A stretch of DNA of 64,000 nucleotides. Source: Vibrio sp. SCSIO 43135 (GTDB taxonomy: Bacteria; Pseudomonadota; Gammaproteobacteria; Enterobacterales; Vibrionaceae). Both the position numbers and the translations under genes were made by a program. This document shows positions 53,636-63,008 of the stretch, in pieces. The notes below the pieces were generated by a model that saw nothing but the letters and a program-made list of their open reading frames with translations, was not told the DNA's origin and made no database searches. Location of the stretch: the NCBI RefSeq assembly GCF_023716665.1, contig NZ_CP071859.1, positions 1,116,001 to 1,180,000 on the forward strand, read 5' to 3'. The first letter of the stretch is position 1; every line of letters starts with the position of its first letter.

Positions 53636-54412
53636 TTAAGCCAAAATGCGAGTCATGGAGTACATCAGTAACGCTTGAAGCTCAATCGGGTTTTTAGTGT
53701 TTCTCAATCTGTCTGATAGCTGATCACACAGCAGGTTTCGAGTTAGGTTCGTGGCGGTAATGATCTGCTGCCTAGTTGGTTTACTCGGCATCACCAGTGC
53801 TATAGCAAGATGCACATTGCCCATCTTTGAGGCCCAGTCAATTGGTGAGTCGCTGCTGATGACTGCCACTGAAATTTGTTCTATACCATCGAACATCACG
53901 TGAGGAAGAGCAATTCCGGGTGTCACGCAAGTGGAAGAGCGTTCCTCTCTTTTAATAAACGACAGAATAAGCTCATCGGGATGAGTGGGGTAAATGAGCT
54001 GTGCGAGGCCTTTTAAACACTCAAACTTGGTCAAGCCTGTCTGCGCTTTGGCAAACCACCATTCAGTGGCGCTCGGCGGAGACAGCTGTGGGTGGCGCTC
54101 GATAAGTTGGTTAGAAAACTGATAATTGATTTGCGCGCCGATCAAAGAAAAGTGCTCTGCAATCAAATCTTTGAGCACAAAACACGCCAGCTCCGCATCT
54201 ATGCCAAACGCTGTAATTTGGCATAAGTCGCCTTCGACCAGCGCCGCTTGCAGCATGGCCATCGAGCGCGATAAGTCGGCGGTTCGATTACGCGTAATAT
54301 TGATGATGCGTACTTGGCTTTTGAACTTTTTTGCTAGTCGAGATAGGGGTTTAGCGACCGTTGCACTTGCATTGGGGTCTTCAACTAAAAAGGAAATCTG
54401 ATATTCGTTCAT
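53636..54412 (-). CDS. PTS protein with degenerate HPr-like domain fused to EIIA
   Basis: I start this gene at ATG 54412 (258 residues), just behind the EIIB gene; the open frame runs on upstream through that gene and is not real there. The first 95 residues resemble HPr (SRLAKKFKSQVRI, SRSMAMLQAALVEGD, AFGIDAELACFVLKDLI), but the place of the phosphorylated His reads DPNASATV, without a His. The C-terminal 150 residues are a fructose-type EIIA with the active His in GIALPHVMFDG. It may donate phosphate to the EIIB or EIICB proteins nearby, and its HPr part may be only a docking or regulatory domain. Confidence 0.8.
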   Translation of the reverse strand: MNEYQISFLVEDPNASATVAKPLSRLAKKFKSQVRIINITRNRTADLSRSMAMLQAALVEGDLCQITAFGIDAELACFVLKDLIAEHFSLIGAQINYQFSNQLIERHPQLSPPSATEWWFAKAQTGLTKFECLKGLAQLIYPTHPDELILSFIKREERSSTCVTPGIALPHVMFDGIEQISVAVISSDSPIDWASKMGNVHLAIALVMPSKPTRQQIITATNLTRNLLCDQLSDRLRNTKNPIELQALLMYSMTRILA

Positions 54413-54422
54413 TGGAGCGAGA

Positions 54423-54722
54423 CTAACGGCAGTGCAGCAAAAACACTTTGTCGACGTTAAGCAAAACGTCTTCGATTGGCAGTTGAATACATGTCTTACC
54501 CTCAAAGCGTGCCATTTGTTCGATTTCAATGTCAGAAACAATCAGCACTTTATCAGCATGGGCGATATCTTGCGGGTTGAGTGGATTTTCGATCCCCATT
54601 GCACCTTGGGTCTCTACCTTGATGTGAACCTTGTGTTTTGGCGCGGCTTTGGTCAATGCATCTGCTGCCATGTAAGTATGTGCAATACCAGTAGGGCAGG
54701 CAGTAACGGCAACAATTTTCAT
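54423..54722 (-). CDS. PTS fructose-family EIIB domain protein
   Basis: This 99-residue free-standing EIIB takes phosphate from EIIA on the Cys of AVTACPTGIAHTYMAA near the N-terminus. Other family motifs are VKVETQGAMGIEN and ADKVLIVSDIEI. ATG 54722 gives the usual MKIVAVTACPTG start; the frame extends to 54812 without family-like sequence. It lies 10 bp before the HPr-EIIA gene and diverges from the EIIABC gene across 254 bp. Confidence 0.91.
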   Translation of the reverse strand: MKIVAVTACPTGIAHTYMAADALTKAAPKHKVHIKVETQGAMGIENPLNPQDIAHADKVLIVSDIEIEQMARFEGKTCIQLPIEDVLLNVDKVFLLHCR

Positions 54723-54976
54723 GATGATTCTCGCAATGGATTTTTCGCGATAGTAGCACAGAGGTAATGGATTGCATTGACTTGGCTGTGCATTTTGAAA
54801 GATGCAGTTCACAGTTTGATGTGGATGTTACAATAATCCAGTTGAGGGGCGTTTAGTCCTATATATCGATTGGGGCGAGATGGATAATCTAGCCATTATC
54901 GATGCCCTATTTGGAACAGAAACGGCTTGTTCGACGGTGATTGGAGTTACAGGGCTGACGTACGGCAAGGTAAACG

Positions 54977-56854
54977 GTGACAATGGATATTACAAACCTC
55001 GTTGAGACAGAGATGATTTGCCTTGAGCTAGAGGCAACGACCAAACAACAAGCGCTTGAAGAGTTGGTTGAGCTGCTCGACGCGGCAGGAAAACTGGCCG
55101 ACAAGCAGCAATTTCTCGACGATATTTGGAAACGTGAAGACGTTGGCAATACGGGGTTTGAAGAGGGTATTGCCATTCCTCATGCGAAAAGTGCTGCTGT
55201 GTCTACACCTGCTGTTGCAGTAGGCATTAGCCGAACTGGTATCGATTATGGCGCCGAAGATGGTGAGTTGTCGGATGTGTTTTTTATGCTTGCTTCACCA
55301 GATGGCGATGATCATCATCACATCGAAGTTCTGGCTCAGCTGTCGAGTAAACTTATCGAAGACGGATTTGTCGAGCAGCTAAAAGCGTGCAAGAACCTAG
55401 ATGACGCTTATCAGCTTATTACAGACATCCCTCCAGAACCTGTGTTCGGCAGCATGGAGCCGTTTCAACAAGGCGATGAACCGCTCAGCCCTTTCAAGCA
55501 GCGTATGGCACGCACCAAAGAGCACTTGTTGTTTGGTACGTCCCATATGATTCCCTTTATTGTGGCGGGTGGCGTGCTGTTATCACTTTCGGTGATGCTG
55601 TCTGGTCATGGCGCGTTACCTGAAGACGGTATGTTGGCCGACGTGGCTCAAATGGGTTCGGCAGGGCTAATGTTATTTACTGCCGTTCTGGGTGGTTACA
55701 TTGCTTATTCGATCGCCGATAAACCTGGCTTGGCGCCTGGCATGATTGGCGCTTGGGTGGCTGTAAATCAATACAACACAGGATTTCTAGGCGCTATCGT
55801 GGTGGGCTTTTTTGCTGGCTACGTGGTGTGGGGATTAAAGAAGATCCCTTTACCAGACAGTATGAGCTCTTTAGGCTGTATTTTCATTTATCCACTGGTT
55901 GGTACGTTTGTAACGTGCGGTGCAGTGATGTGGGTGATAGGTGCTCCGATTGCATCGGCGATGTCTTCGTTGAACGGTTTACTCACTGGAATGGCGGGTT
56001 CAGGTAAGGTGCTACTAGGCACGGTTCTAGGAGCAATGACCGCATTTGATATGGGGGGGCCAGTCAATAAAGTGGCTACGCTGTTTGCTCAAACACAGGT
56101 GAACACACAACCTTGGTTAATGGGGGGCGTTGGTATTGCCATTTGTACTCCTCCACTTGGGCTGGCGTTGGCAACGGTATTGTCCCCAAGTAAGTTTAAG
56201 CGCGATGAACGAGAGGCGGGCAAGGCTGCTGGTATCATGGGAATGATTGGTATCAGCGAAGGTGCGATCCCATTTGCGGCTGCCGATCCGGCCCGAGTAT
56301 TGCCCGCGATAGTGGCTGGCGGCATTGTCGGCAACGTGACGGGATTTATGTTCCATGTGATTAACCATGCGCCGTGGGGCGGCTGGATTGTGTTGCCTGT
56401 GGTAGACGGTAAATTAGGATACATCGTTGGCACGGTTGCCGGCTCATTAACGACCGCATTGATTGTTATTGCCCTTAAGAAGACCGGCAAAGACGAAGAA
56501 GAGAACTATAATGCGCTAAGCCATGCATATAGCTCGGTAGAGGCGGAAGGAGAAGCGGATGTGTTAGCCGTGACCTCTTGCCCATCAGGCGTCGCTCACA
56601 CGTTCTTGGCGGCCAAGTCATTGGAAAAAGCAGCATATTCTATGGGGGTTCGAATCAAGGTAGAAACCCAAGGTGCAAATGGGATCAGTAACCGAATCAC
56701 TGAACTTGATATTAGGCGAGCGAAGCTGGTGATTTTCGCTCACGATGTTGCGATCAAAGAACCCGAACGATTTAAAAATATCTCGATTATTGATGTGAGC
56801 ACCAAAGATGCGATGCTCAATGCCGCAGCGCTGATGCAATCAAAGCGAGTATGA
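54977..56854 (+). CDS. PTS fructose/mannose-family EIIABC transporter (A-C-B order)
   Basis: This 625-residue fusion has the order A-C-B: EIIA (about residues 1-150) with active His in GIAIPHAKS; EIIC (about 175-510) with HLLFGTSHMIPFIVAGG, MTAFDMGGPVNKVA and GISEGAIPFAAADP; EIIB (about 525-625) with active Cys in AVTSCPSGVAHTF. The EIIA resembles that of the other EIIABC, while the C-B part is very close to the EIICB at 47398-48798. GTG 54977 has AAGG 6 bp upstream; ATG 54983 is an alternative. It is followed by a clear terminator. Substrate is unknown. Confidence 0.92.
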   Translation: MTMDITNLVETEMICLELEATTKQQALEELVELLDAAGKLADKQQFLDDIWKREDVGNTGFEEGIAIPHAKSAAVSTPAVAVGISRTGIDYGAEDGELSDVFFMLASPDGDDHHHIEVLAQLSSKLIEDGFVEQLKACKNLDDAYQLITDIPPEPVFGSMEPFQQGDEPLSPFKQRMARTKEHLLFGTSHMIPFIVAGGVLLSLSVMLSGHGALPEDGMLADVAQMGSAGLMLFTAVLGGYIAYSIADKPGLAPGMIGAWVAVNQYNTGFLGAIVVGFFAGYVVWGLKKIPLPDSMSSLGCIFIYPLVGTFVTCGAVMWVIGAPIASAMSSLNGLLTGMAGSGKVLLGTVLGAMTAFDMGGPVNKVATLFAQTQVNTQPWLMGGVGIAICTPPLGLALATVLSPSKFKRDEREAGKAAGIMGMIGISEGAIPFAAADPARVLPAIVAGGIVGNVTGFMFHVINHAPWGGWIVLPVVDGKLGYIVGTVAGSLTTALIVIALKKTGKDEEENYNALSHAYSSVEAEGEADVLAVTSCPSGVAHTFLAAKSLEKAAYSMGVRIKVETQGANGISNRITELDIRRAKLVIFAHDVAIKEPERFKNISIIDVSTKDAMLNAAALMQSKRV

Positions 56855-56891
56855 ATTTAGTCAGATAGTTCCCCCGAACTATTATGCTCCT

Positions 56892-56920
56892 GGCTCCATT
56901 TCTTAATGGAGCCTTTTTTA
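56892..56920 (+). terminator. Intrinsic terminator of the PTS EIIABC gene
   Basis: GGCTCCATT (56892-56900) pairs with AATGGAGCC (56905-56913), followed by six T residues. Confidence 0.94.
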
Positions 56921-56962
56921 TGCCTGAATTTATTGCTTAGGAACGACTAAATCAGGGTCTAT

Positions 56963-57292
56963 TTATTTCAGTGAGTAGGTTTTTACCGAGCCGTCTTTAG
57001 GTTCACTTATTTCGGTGTTTGAGGTGTCGATAGCGTTGAGGTTAAACCAGCGTAGCGCGCCGTTGGTTTCATAGTCGTTAGCTTCTTGGCAAACAATGGT
57101 GTTATCCCCAATTTGCAACATTGCCCCTAATGAGTATGCTTTGTCTTCGTAGTAGCAGACGCGCTTTGCCGCAGCACTACCATCAACGGCGACGATGGGT
57201 TTGGATGGCGTACTGATGATTTTTGCGCTCGCTGGTAGAGCAGACAAAACCGTAGAAAACAGTGCAGTGGCAGCCATAGTCATGCGTTTCAT
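56963..57292 (-). CDS. DUF1496 (YnjH-like) exported protein
   Basis: This 109-residue protein has a signal peptide ending PASA at about residue 23 and a short domain with the pattern RVCYYEDKAYSLGAMLQIGD and IVCQ, typical of DUF1496 proteins such as YnjH. The two Cys residues may form a disulfide. Function is unknown. It is monocistronic and convergent with the PTS EIIABC gene. Confidence 0.78.
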   Translation of the reverse strand: MKRMTMAATALFSTVLSALPASAKIISTPSKPIVAVDGSAAAKRVCYYEDKAYSLGAMLQIGDNTIVCQEANDYETNGALRWFNLNAIDTSNTEISEPKDGSVKTYSLK

Positions 57293-57382
57293 AGTTCGAG
57301 TTCCATCCTATCGGGGTAACGCATTAAGTATATACCTGAATCAACGGGGATTAATACGCTGCTGTGTAATAGTTGAGCCAAT

Positions 57383-58279
57383 TTAGTCCCATTTGCGCTG
57401 ATACCTTGGCAGCATGCTCTCATTGCCAAGGACCCCGCCTTGGTGGAGATAAATAAGGGTTCTATCCGGATTCATTGGAATCCATGATTCTAAGCAACGC
57501 CACATCATAGGGTCGTAGAGCAGATCAAATTCTACATGGGTTTGCTCCAACAGGGCTTGCCAGATTCGATAGTCTTGTTGGTATAGTTTGCCAAAGTGAT
57601 GCTTGTTAGGCAGCGTCAGTATTGTGGGGTGATTATGTTCCCCTAATTCTTCAAACTGTTGAATCAAATAGCTTTCGCCACCGACGCACGGACATGTGAT
57701 GACTTCGATACCGTGAGGCTGCAGATGTTTGTGCAGATAAAGCGCAGTGGTGCCAGTACCGGATGGAAGCGCGACCGTAAACTGTTTATCCCCTTCGTAT
57801 CGGCTCCAAGAAAGAATCTCGCTAGCAAGTTGCTTGATCCCCGCTTCTGCCATGGTGGAACGCCCACCTTCTTCAACAACTAAGCAATGTGAATCAGGTT
57901 TTCGTACCTGCGTTATATAGTCGGCAGGGTGTCGTGACTCATCCAACGACTGCATATCAATGATGCGAGCTTCTAGTTCTAAAGCGCCGCGGTAATTGCC
58001 TAGTGGGTTTTCCTTCAACCACTCTGGAAGGTGATCGACATAAAACTCTAATTGCCAGCCTTTAATACGCGCCAGTGCGGCCAATGAATAAAGTGAATTA
58101 GCCTGAGCAGAGCCGTAACCAATCAGCGTCGTGATAGTAGAATCGTTGACGTCGAGCAGTGACATAAACTTACGCGCTTTGTTGCCGGTAAAGTGACTAT
58201 GTAACTGATCGTCACGCTTTAAATAGAACGTGGTGTCTAGAAATTGGTGCTGGGTGATAGGGGTATTACTGAGCTTCAT
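57383..58279 (-). CDS. PLP-dependent ACC deaminase/D-cysteine desulfhydrase family protein
   Basis: This 298-residue fold-type II PLP enzyme resembles 1-aminocyclopropane-1-carboxylate deaminases and D-cysteine desulfhydrases. Visible signs are FYLKRDDQLHSHFTGNKARKF near the N-terminus, where the Lys of GNKARKF is the expected PLP lysine, and the phosphate-binding SGTGTTALYL near residue 175. The true substrate cannot be told from sequence. ATG 58279 is preceded in frame by a GTG at 58282. It diverges from the GGDEF-EAL gene. Confidence 0.82.
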   Translation of the reverse strand: MKLSNTPITQHQFLDTTFYLKRDDQLHSHFTGNKARKFMSLLDVNDSTITTLIGYGSAQANSLYSLAALARIKGWQLEFYVDHLPEWLKENPLGNYRGALELEARIIDMQSLDESRHPADYITQVRKPDSHCLVVEEGGRSTMAEAGIKQLASEILSWSRYEGDKQFTVALPSGTGTTALYLHKHLQPHGIEVITCPCVGGESYLIQQFEELGEHNHPTILTLPNKHHFGKLYQQDYRIWQALLEQTHVEFDLLYDPMMWRCLESWIPMNPDRTLIYLHQGGVLGNESMLPRYQRKWD

Positions 58280-58440
58280 CACAATAATCGGCTATGGAAG
58301 TGGCTGATAATTATATCAACCCGACATTTTCATCGCCACTCAACGCACTACAGGCGTTAGATTGCTATTCTGAATACAGGGGCTTAGAAGTTTCACGGGA
58401 AGTGAGACTCTTTGGAAAAGTTAAGGAATGGCAAAATATC

Positions 58441-60918
58441 ATGTATAAAGTTTCCGATGTGAAGCTGGTTAAAATCGTACGTTATTTTCCTTTTTTAATT
58501 GTCAGCATGTTTGTTTTGGCGTTAGTGGTTTTATTAACCCATCACAATCAACAGAAAACTCGCATTTTAGTCGATGGACTAAGAGCAGACTTTATCGCCA
58601 GCCAAAAAGCGGCGGTGCAACAGAGAGTGGATGCGATCATCGATAAGATGAACTTTGAACACGCTCAAACGGTGAATATCCTCGAAAGCGATATTCGAAC
58701 TCGCGTCCTTGAAGCCCATCAAATTGTCCAACACATCTACGAGTCCAATCGTGAGTTACGTAAATCTGAGATTACTCAACGAATCTATCAAGCACTGAAA
58801 CCGATTCGCTTTAACCAGCAGCGCGGTTATTTCTTTGTCTTTACCATGCAGGGTGTCAATGTTCTGCATCCCTTACTTCCGCAAATTGAAGGCCAGTCCA
58901 AAATCGGTTTGAAGGATGTCCATGGCACGCCAATTTTAAAGGAACACATTGATCTTATTGCGGAATCAGACATTGGTGAGGCCTTTTATCGCTGGTGGTT
59001 CAGAAAACCAGGCTTTGGCGATTTAGAGTTCGAGAAAATCGGCTTTGGTAAACGTTTCGAACCTTATGATTGGTTTATAGGTACAGGTGAATACGTGGTG
59101 GATGTTGAAAACGATATTCGCAACGGGTTACTGCTATGGCTATCTGGTTATACGTTTGAAAACAAAGGTTCGGTGGTGGTCTTGGATGAAGAAAAAACCG
59201 TGATTTCACATATCGACAACAGTAAGGTCGGGCAAAAGTGGCAGTTTGCTGACAAGCTAGCGGGGCAAAACTTTATTGAAGGTGGGCAGTTCATTGATAT
59301 GACGCAAGCGAACGATGCCAACCCAGCACTGTTTTATGTCTATCACTATCCGCGTTGGAATTGGACCTTGATTGCGTCTGTGCCTGTCACTCGAATCGAT
59401 TCGTATTTGGTTGATAAAGAGCAAACCTTAGTTGAAGAAGGCAAGCAAGCCTTGAATAAGATACTGATAGTCTGCTTGGTGTTTGCGCTGATCTCGAGTG
59501 CTATTTCGCTATGGCTCGGTAGCTACATTAATAGACGCTTCTATGCGTTTAAAAACAATATTCAAGACAACATCAACCAGCTAGAGAAGAGCAAAGAGCA
59601 GCTTCAATACTATGCCCACTTTGATTCGCTCACCGGCTTAGCCAATCGATTTAAACTGAGCGAAGATATTGAAGCCGCAATCAAACGCTGCCGCGAACAA
59701 AACAGCATGCTCGCGGTAATGTTTGTTGATTTAGATGACTTTAAGAAGGTGAACGACCAGCATGGCCATCGTGTTGGGGATGAATTGATACAGCTGATTA
59801 GCCGTAAGCTAGAAACTCTCACCACAGAGCAAGACACGGTAGCGCGATTTGGGGGCGATGAATTTATATTGTGTTTTGCCAACATGAACAGCCTAGAGGA
59901 AATCACTGAGAAGTCACAACAAATACTGGCGCTGGTTAATGATACTGTGCTGCTCAATGGAGTGAGGTTAAAGGTGTCGGGCAGTGTGGGAATATCGACA
60001 TACCCAGCCGATGGCGAGAACGAACAACAGTTGATCAGTAAAGCCGACATTGTGCTGTACCAAGTGAAAGGGAGACAAAAGGGCACGGCACTGTTTTATA
60101 ACGAAGACATTAACCAGCATGTACAGCGTCAATTCTTGGTAGAGGATGAGCTTGCTAATGCGTTACAACGCGACGAAATTTCGGTGGTTTACCAACCCCA
60201 AGTCGATGGTGTTACTGGAGAGCTCAAAGCGGTAGAAGCACTTTGTCGTTGGTCGAATGACAACCTAGGGTTTGTGCCTCCCGATGAGTTTATTCCTGTC
60301 GCAGAATCGAAAGGATTGATTGACGCTATTGGAGACTACGTTTTCCTAAAGGCTTGCACGGATGTGCAGCGTTTTTGTCAGCTTACCCAATTGAAAATTG
60401 GTGTCTCCGTCAACTTCTCTCCGATTCAGTTGTTGGAGCCAGAGATAGTTGACCGCTTATTGGGCATGGTTGAACAGTCTGGTATTGATACCGAGCAGGT
60501 GACGATTGAGATTACCGAAAACATTCTGATTCATGACTTAGTGTCGACTCGCCCAATCTTGGAGCAGCTGAGAACGGCAGGATTTGGTATATCTTTGGAC
60601 GACTTTGGTACCGGTTATTGCTCGTTGCGCTACTTAAACCAGCTTCCAATCAGCGAAATTAAGATTGATCGCGCATTTATCAACGAGGTAGCAGTGAACC
60701 TTCAAGGTGAAGGGGTGGTGCGGTCTATACTCGCCGTCGCCGAAGTCTCTGGGCTGATTACTGTAGCAGAAGGGGTCGAAACCGAGCAGCAGAGCAAGTG
60801 GCTGAAAGCCTCGGGCTGTCAGCTATTACAGGGTTACTTGTTTGATAAGCCGCTAGCGTTTGAGGATTTACTTCATCGTTATGGCGATAAGGTTTCAGGT
60901 AGTCATACTAGCGCGTAA
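58441..60918 (+). CDS. Membrane GGDEF-EAL protein with Cache-like sensor
   Basis: This protein can make and/or break c-di-GMP. From ATG 58441 (825 residues) it has a membrane helix at about residues 12-34, a periplasmic Cache-type sensor (about 40-330, with QQRGYFFVFTMQG and GTGEYV), a second helix near 342-365, a GGDEF domain with intact FGGDEF, and an EAL domain with intact EALCRW, the metal residues TENIL and DDFGTGY, and EGVE. The RxxD feedback site is missing (TEQD). Both active sites look intact, so the net activity is unclear. The frame is open back to 58294, but homologous-looking sequence starts at MYKVSDVK. Its end overlaps the convergent kinase gene by 11 bp. Confidence 0.88.
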   Translation: MYKVSDVKLVKIVRYFPFLIVSMFVLALVVLLTHHNQQKTRILVDGLRADFIASQKAAVQQRVDAIIDKMNFEHAQTVNILESDIRTRVLEAHQIVQHIYESNRELRKSEITQRIYQALKPIRFNQQRGYFFVFTMQGVNVLHPLLPQIEGQSKIGLKDVHGTPILKEHIDLIAESDIGEAFYRWWFRKPGFGDLEFEKIGFGKRFEPYDWFIGTGEYVVDVENDIRNGLLLWLSGYTFENKGSVVVLDEEKTVISHIDNSKVGQKWQFADKLAGQNFIEGGQFIDMTQANDANPALFYVYHYPRWNWTLIASVPVTRIDSYLVDKEQTLVEEGKQALNKILIVCLVFALISSAISLWLGSYINRRFYAFKNNIQDNINQLEKSKEQLQYYAHFDSLTGLANRFKLSEDIEAAIKRCREQNSMLAVMFVDLDDFKKVNDQHGHRVGDELIQLISRKLETLTTEQDTVARFGGDEFILCFANMNSLEEITEKSQQILALVNDTVLLNGVRLKVSGSVGISTYPADGENEQQLISKADIVLYQVKGRQKGTALFYNEDINQHVQRQFLVEDELANALQRDEISVVYQPQVDGVTGELKAVEALCRWSNDNLGFVPPDEFIPVAESKGLIDAIGDYVFLKACTDVQRFCQLTQLKIGVSVNFSPIQLLEPEIVDRLLGMVEQSGIDTEQVTIEITENILIHDLVSTRPILEQLRTAGFGISLDDFGTGYCSLRYLNQLPISEIKIDRAFINEVAVNLQGEGVVRSILAVAEVSGLITVAEGVETEQQSKWLKASGCQLLQGYLFDKPLAFEDLLHRYGDKVSGSHTSA

Positions 60919-62176
60919 ACTGAATGTCTGCTCGACAGCCTTTACCTTGCCTATTGGTCAGAGAAAACTGCCAGTGATAGCGTTGGCAAAGGTCGTCGAC
61001 AATCAATAACCCTAAACCATGCCCTTCTTGGTTAGGCTTTTCGGCTAATCCTTCCCCTTCATCTTCCACAACCAAACAGTGCTCAGAAAGTGAGACTGTC
61101 ACTTTGCCCTGATTAGTGGCTGCGATGGCGTTACGAAGTAAGTTGCCAAGCACCATATTGACGATAGCAGGTGATGCGTCTATGACCGGCTCAGAAGTAA
61201 CGGAAACCACCAACTCGACATTCTTTGTGATGGCTTGCGCGCTGTTTTGAGCCACAATCTGCTCCAGTTCTGTTTTACCAAACACTCGGGATTCACAGCT
61301 TGATGCATCGCGTTCGTATCTTACAAGGCTGAGTAGTGCATCAACCATGGTGCTCATCTGCTGACTTGCTTCGTCGATGCGTTCTATTTGCCGATGTTGG
61401 AAGTCTGTTGGCTGGGCTTTCGACAATAGTTTGTTAGCTCCTTTGACGATGGTAATCGGGGTTCTTAGTTCATGGCTAGCATAGCGAGCAAAAGCCTGCT
61501 CACGTTTCAGTAAAGCGTGAATATCAGAGCGATAAGTGTTAAGCCGTTCAGTTAGGACTTGGAACTCAACAGCAGCGCCAGGGCGAATTTTAAATGGTTG
61601 CTGAGCATCACCAGATAGTTGCTCAAGCTGATTGGCGATGTCGTTGACCGGTTCGATCAAGCGTTGAGATAAGCGGTAGAGTAAGGTGCCGAACATGAAC
61701 ATCAGAGCCGCAACCAAACCAATGACTATAGTTCCCGAATAGACCAATTCATCGACCCCAAATTCTACTCGGTCGATTTGTGATAAGAGGACTAAAGGCA
61801 TCTGCTCACCCTTCACCCAGTAGTGTCCAACGTAGACCATGTGTGACAGTGGGTCAAAGTCGTGGCCCACTTCGCCAAGAAAGTTCTGTTTGCCTTTTAT
61901 AAACTCATCATAGGGTTTGGGCAGTAGGGATAAGTCGTTGTATGCGTAGGTGAGGGCATCTATTTGGATAACTCCACTTTCTCCTTGAATAAAGCGCTGG
62001 GCTGCTTCGTCTCGGTCTATCAATATCCGGCGTTCACCTACGCGATCTTCCGACCACTGCAAAGCCGCGATAAACATCAGGAAGGTGACGAGGCCAATCA
62101 CCACCGATACAAAGGTGAAAAACGTCGCCAGCCTACCAGTGAGAGACTTGGTGCTGTTGAGAAAGTGGGTAATCAT
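60908..62176 (-). CDS. Two-component sensor histidine kinase
   Basis: This 422-residue membrane kinase has a helix at about residues 18-40, a periplasmic loop of some 110 residues, a second helix near 150-170, and a cytoplasmic HAMP-like region. The H box is ASHELRTPITIV, followed by an ATPase domain with NLLRNAIAAT (N box), EDEGEGL and GHGLGLLIV (G boxes). It is co-transcribed with the response regulator: TGATG links the stop and the start codons. The signal is unknown. Confidence 0.91.
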   Translation of the reverse strand: MITHFLNSTKSLTGRLATFFTFVSVVIGLVTFLMFIAALQWSEDRVGERRILIDRDEAAQRFIQGESGVIQIDALTYAYNDLSLLPKPYDEFIKGKQNFLGEVGHDFDPLSHMVYVGHYWVKGEQMPLVLLSQIDRVEFGVDELVYSGTIVIGLVAALMFMFGTLLYRLSQRLIEPVNDIANQLEQLSGDAQQPFKIRPGAAVEFQVLTERLNTYRSDIHALLKREQAFARYASHELRTPITIVKGANKLLSKAQPTDFQHRQIERIDEASQQMSTMVDALLSLVRYERDASSCESRVFGKTELEQIVAQNSAQAITKNVELVVSVTSEPVIDASPAIVNMVLGNLLRNAIAATNQGKVTVSLSEHCLVVEDEGEGLAEKPNQEGHGLGLLIVDDLCQRYHWQFSLTNRQGKGCRADIQFTR

Positions 62177-62850
62177 CACTGCTCCTCTAAGCGAAAGCCT
62201 ACTTTAGGAATCGTGGTCAAAAGTGGGGTGGTGAATGGCTTGTCGAGCTGATTTCTCAGTTGATAGATGTGGCTTCTCAATACATCGTTGTTTGGCTCGT
62301 TCTCTTGCCATAGCTTTTCAGAGATTTCTTCTCTGCTGACCACTTCGGGTGCTTTTAAACATAGCAGTTCGAGTATGGTGTAAGTGGTGGGATTCAGAGC
62401 AAGAAGCTTATCCGAACGGTAGGCTTTACGCGTCTTTTGATCGATTCGTACTTGGCCAAATTGGATGGAAGAGTGAGACACTTCACCACGGTAGCGTTTT
62501 ACTAGCGCATTCATTCTTGCTTCAAGAATTTCGAGATCGAATGGCTTGGTGAGGTAATCATCTGCGCCGTGTTTAAAGCCATTCAGCATGTCTTCACGGT
62601 TGTCTAAAGCTGTGAGCATTAATACCGGAGTGTTGTTGCCTGCTTCACGCAGCTTATTGCACACGGTAAGGCCATCCATTCGAGGTAGCATGAGGTCGAG
62701 CAGGATAACGTCGAAACGGCCTTCTAGGGCGAGTTGAAGTCCGAGTTCACCGTTGTCTGCATAGTCGAGTTCCATGCCGAGGCATTCAAAGTAGTCAAAT
62801 AAAATACCGGCAACTTCTCGGTTGTCTTCAACCAGTAACACTTTCTTCAT
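62176..62850 (-). CDS. OmpR-family response regulator
   Basis: This 224-residue regulator has a receiver domain (about residues 1-118) with the acidic pair ED near residue 9, the phospho-accepting Asp in ILLDLMLPRMDG, and the Lys in TKPFD. A winged-helix OmpR/PhoB domain (about 125-224) ends LLTTIPKVGFRLE. It lies upstream of its kinase partner and diverges from the glycosyltransferase gene across 158 bp, so it may control that gene, perhaps in envelope glycan modification. The pairing with the kinase is clear; the regulon is inference. Confidence 0.92.
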   Translation of the reverse strand: MKKVLLVEDNREVAGILFDYFECLGMELDYADNGELGLQLALEGRFDVILLDLMLPRMDGLTVCNKLREAGNNTPVLMLTALDNREDMLNGFKHGADDYLTKPFDLEILEARMNALVKRYRGEVSHSSIQFGQVRIDQKTRKAYRSDKLLALNPTTYTILELLCLKAPEVVSREEISEKLWQENEPNNDVLRSHIYQLRNQLDKPFTTPLLTTIPKVGFRLEEQ

Positions 62851-63008
62851 GGCTATCTCTCATCTTAACACAGCGCCAAATATCCAGAAAACGCGTGAAA
62901 AAAATGTGTACGACATTGTTTCCACGTTTCGATTGATATAACGCTTTCATCATCCAATGACTGCTGCAACCTAGCGGTATTGGTCACTCACGTTGAAAGG
63001 TAAACGTT

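Noticed and set aside
54413..54541. N-terminal extension of the HPr-EIIA protein
   Set aside because: It runs through the coding region of the EIIB gene in another frame and is Cys/Lys-rich without family similarity.
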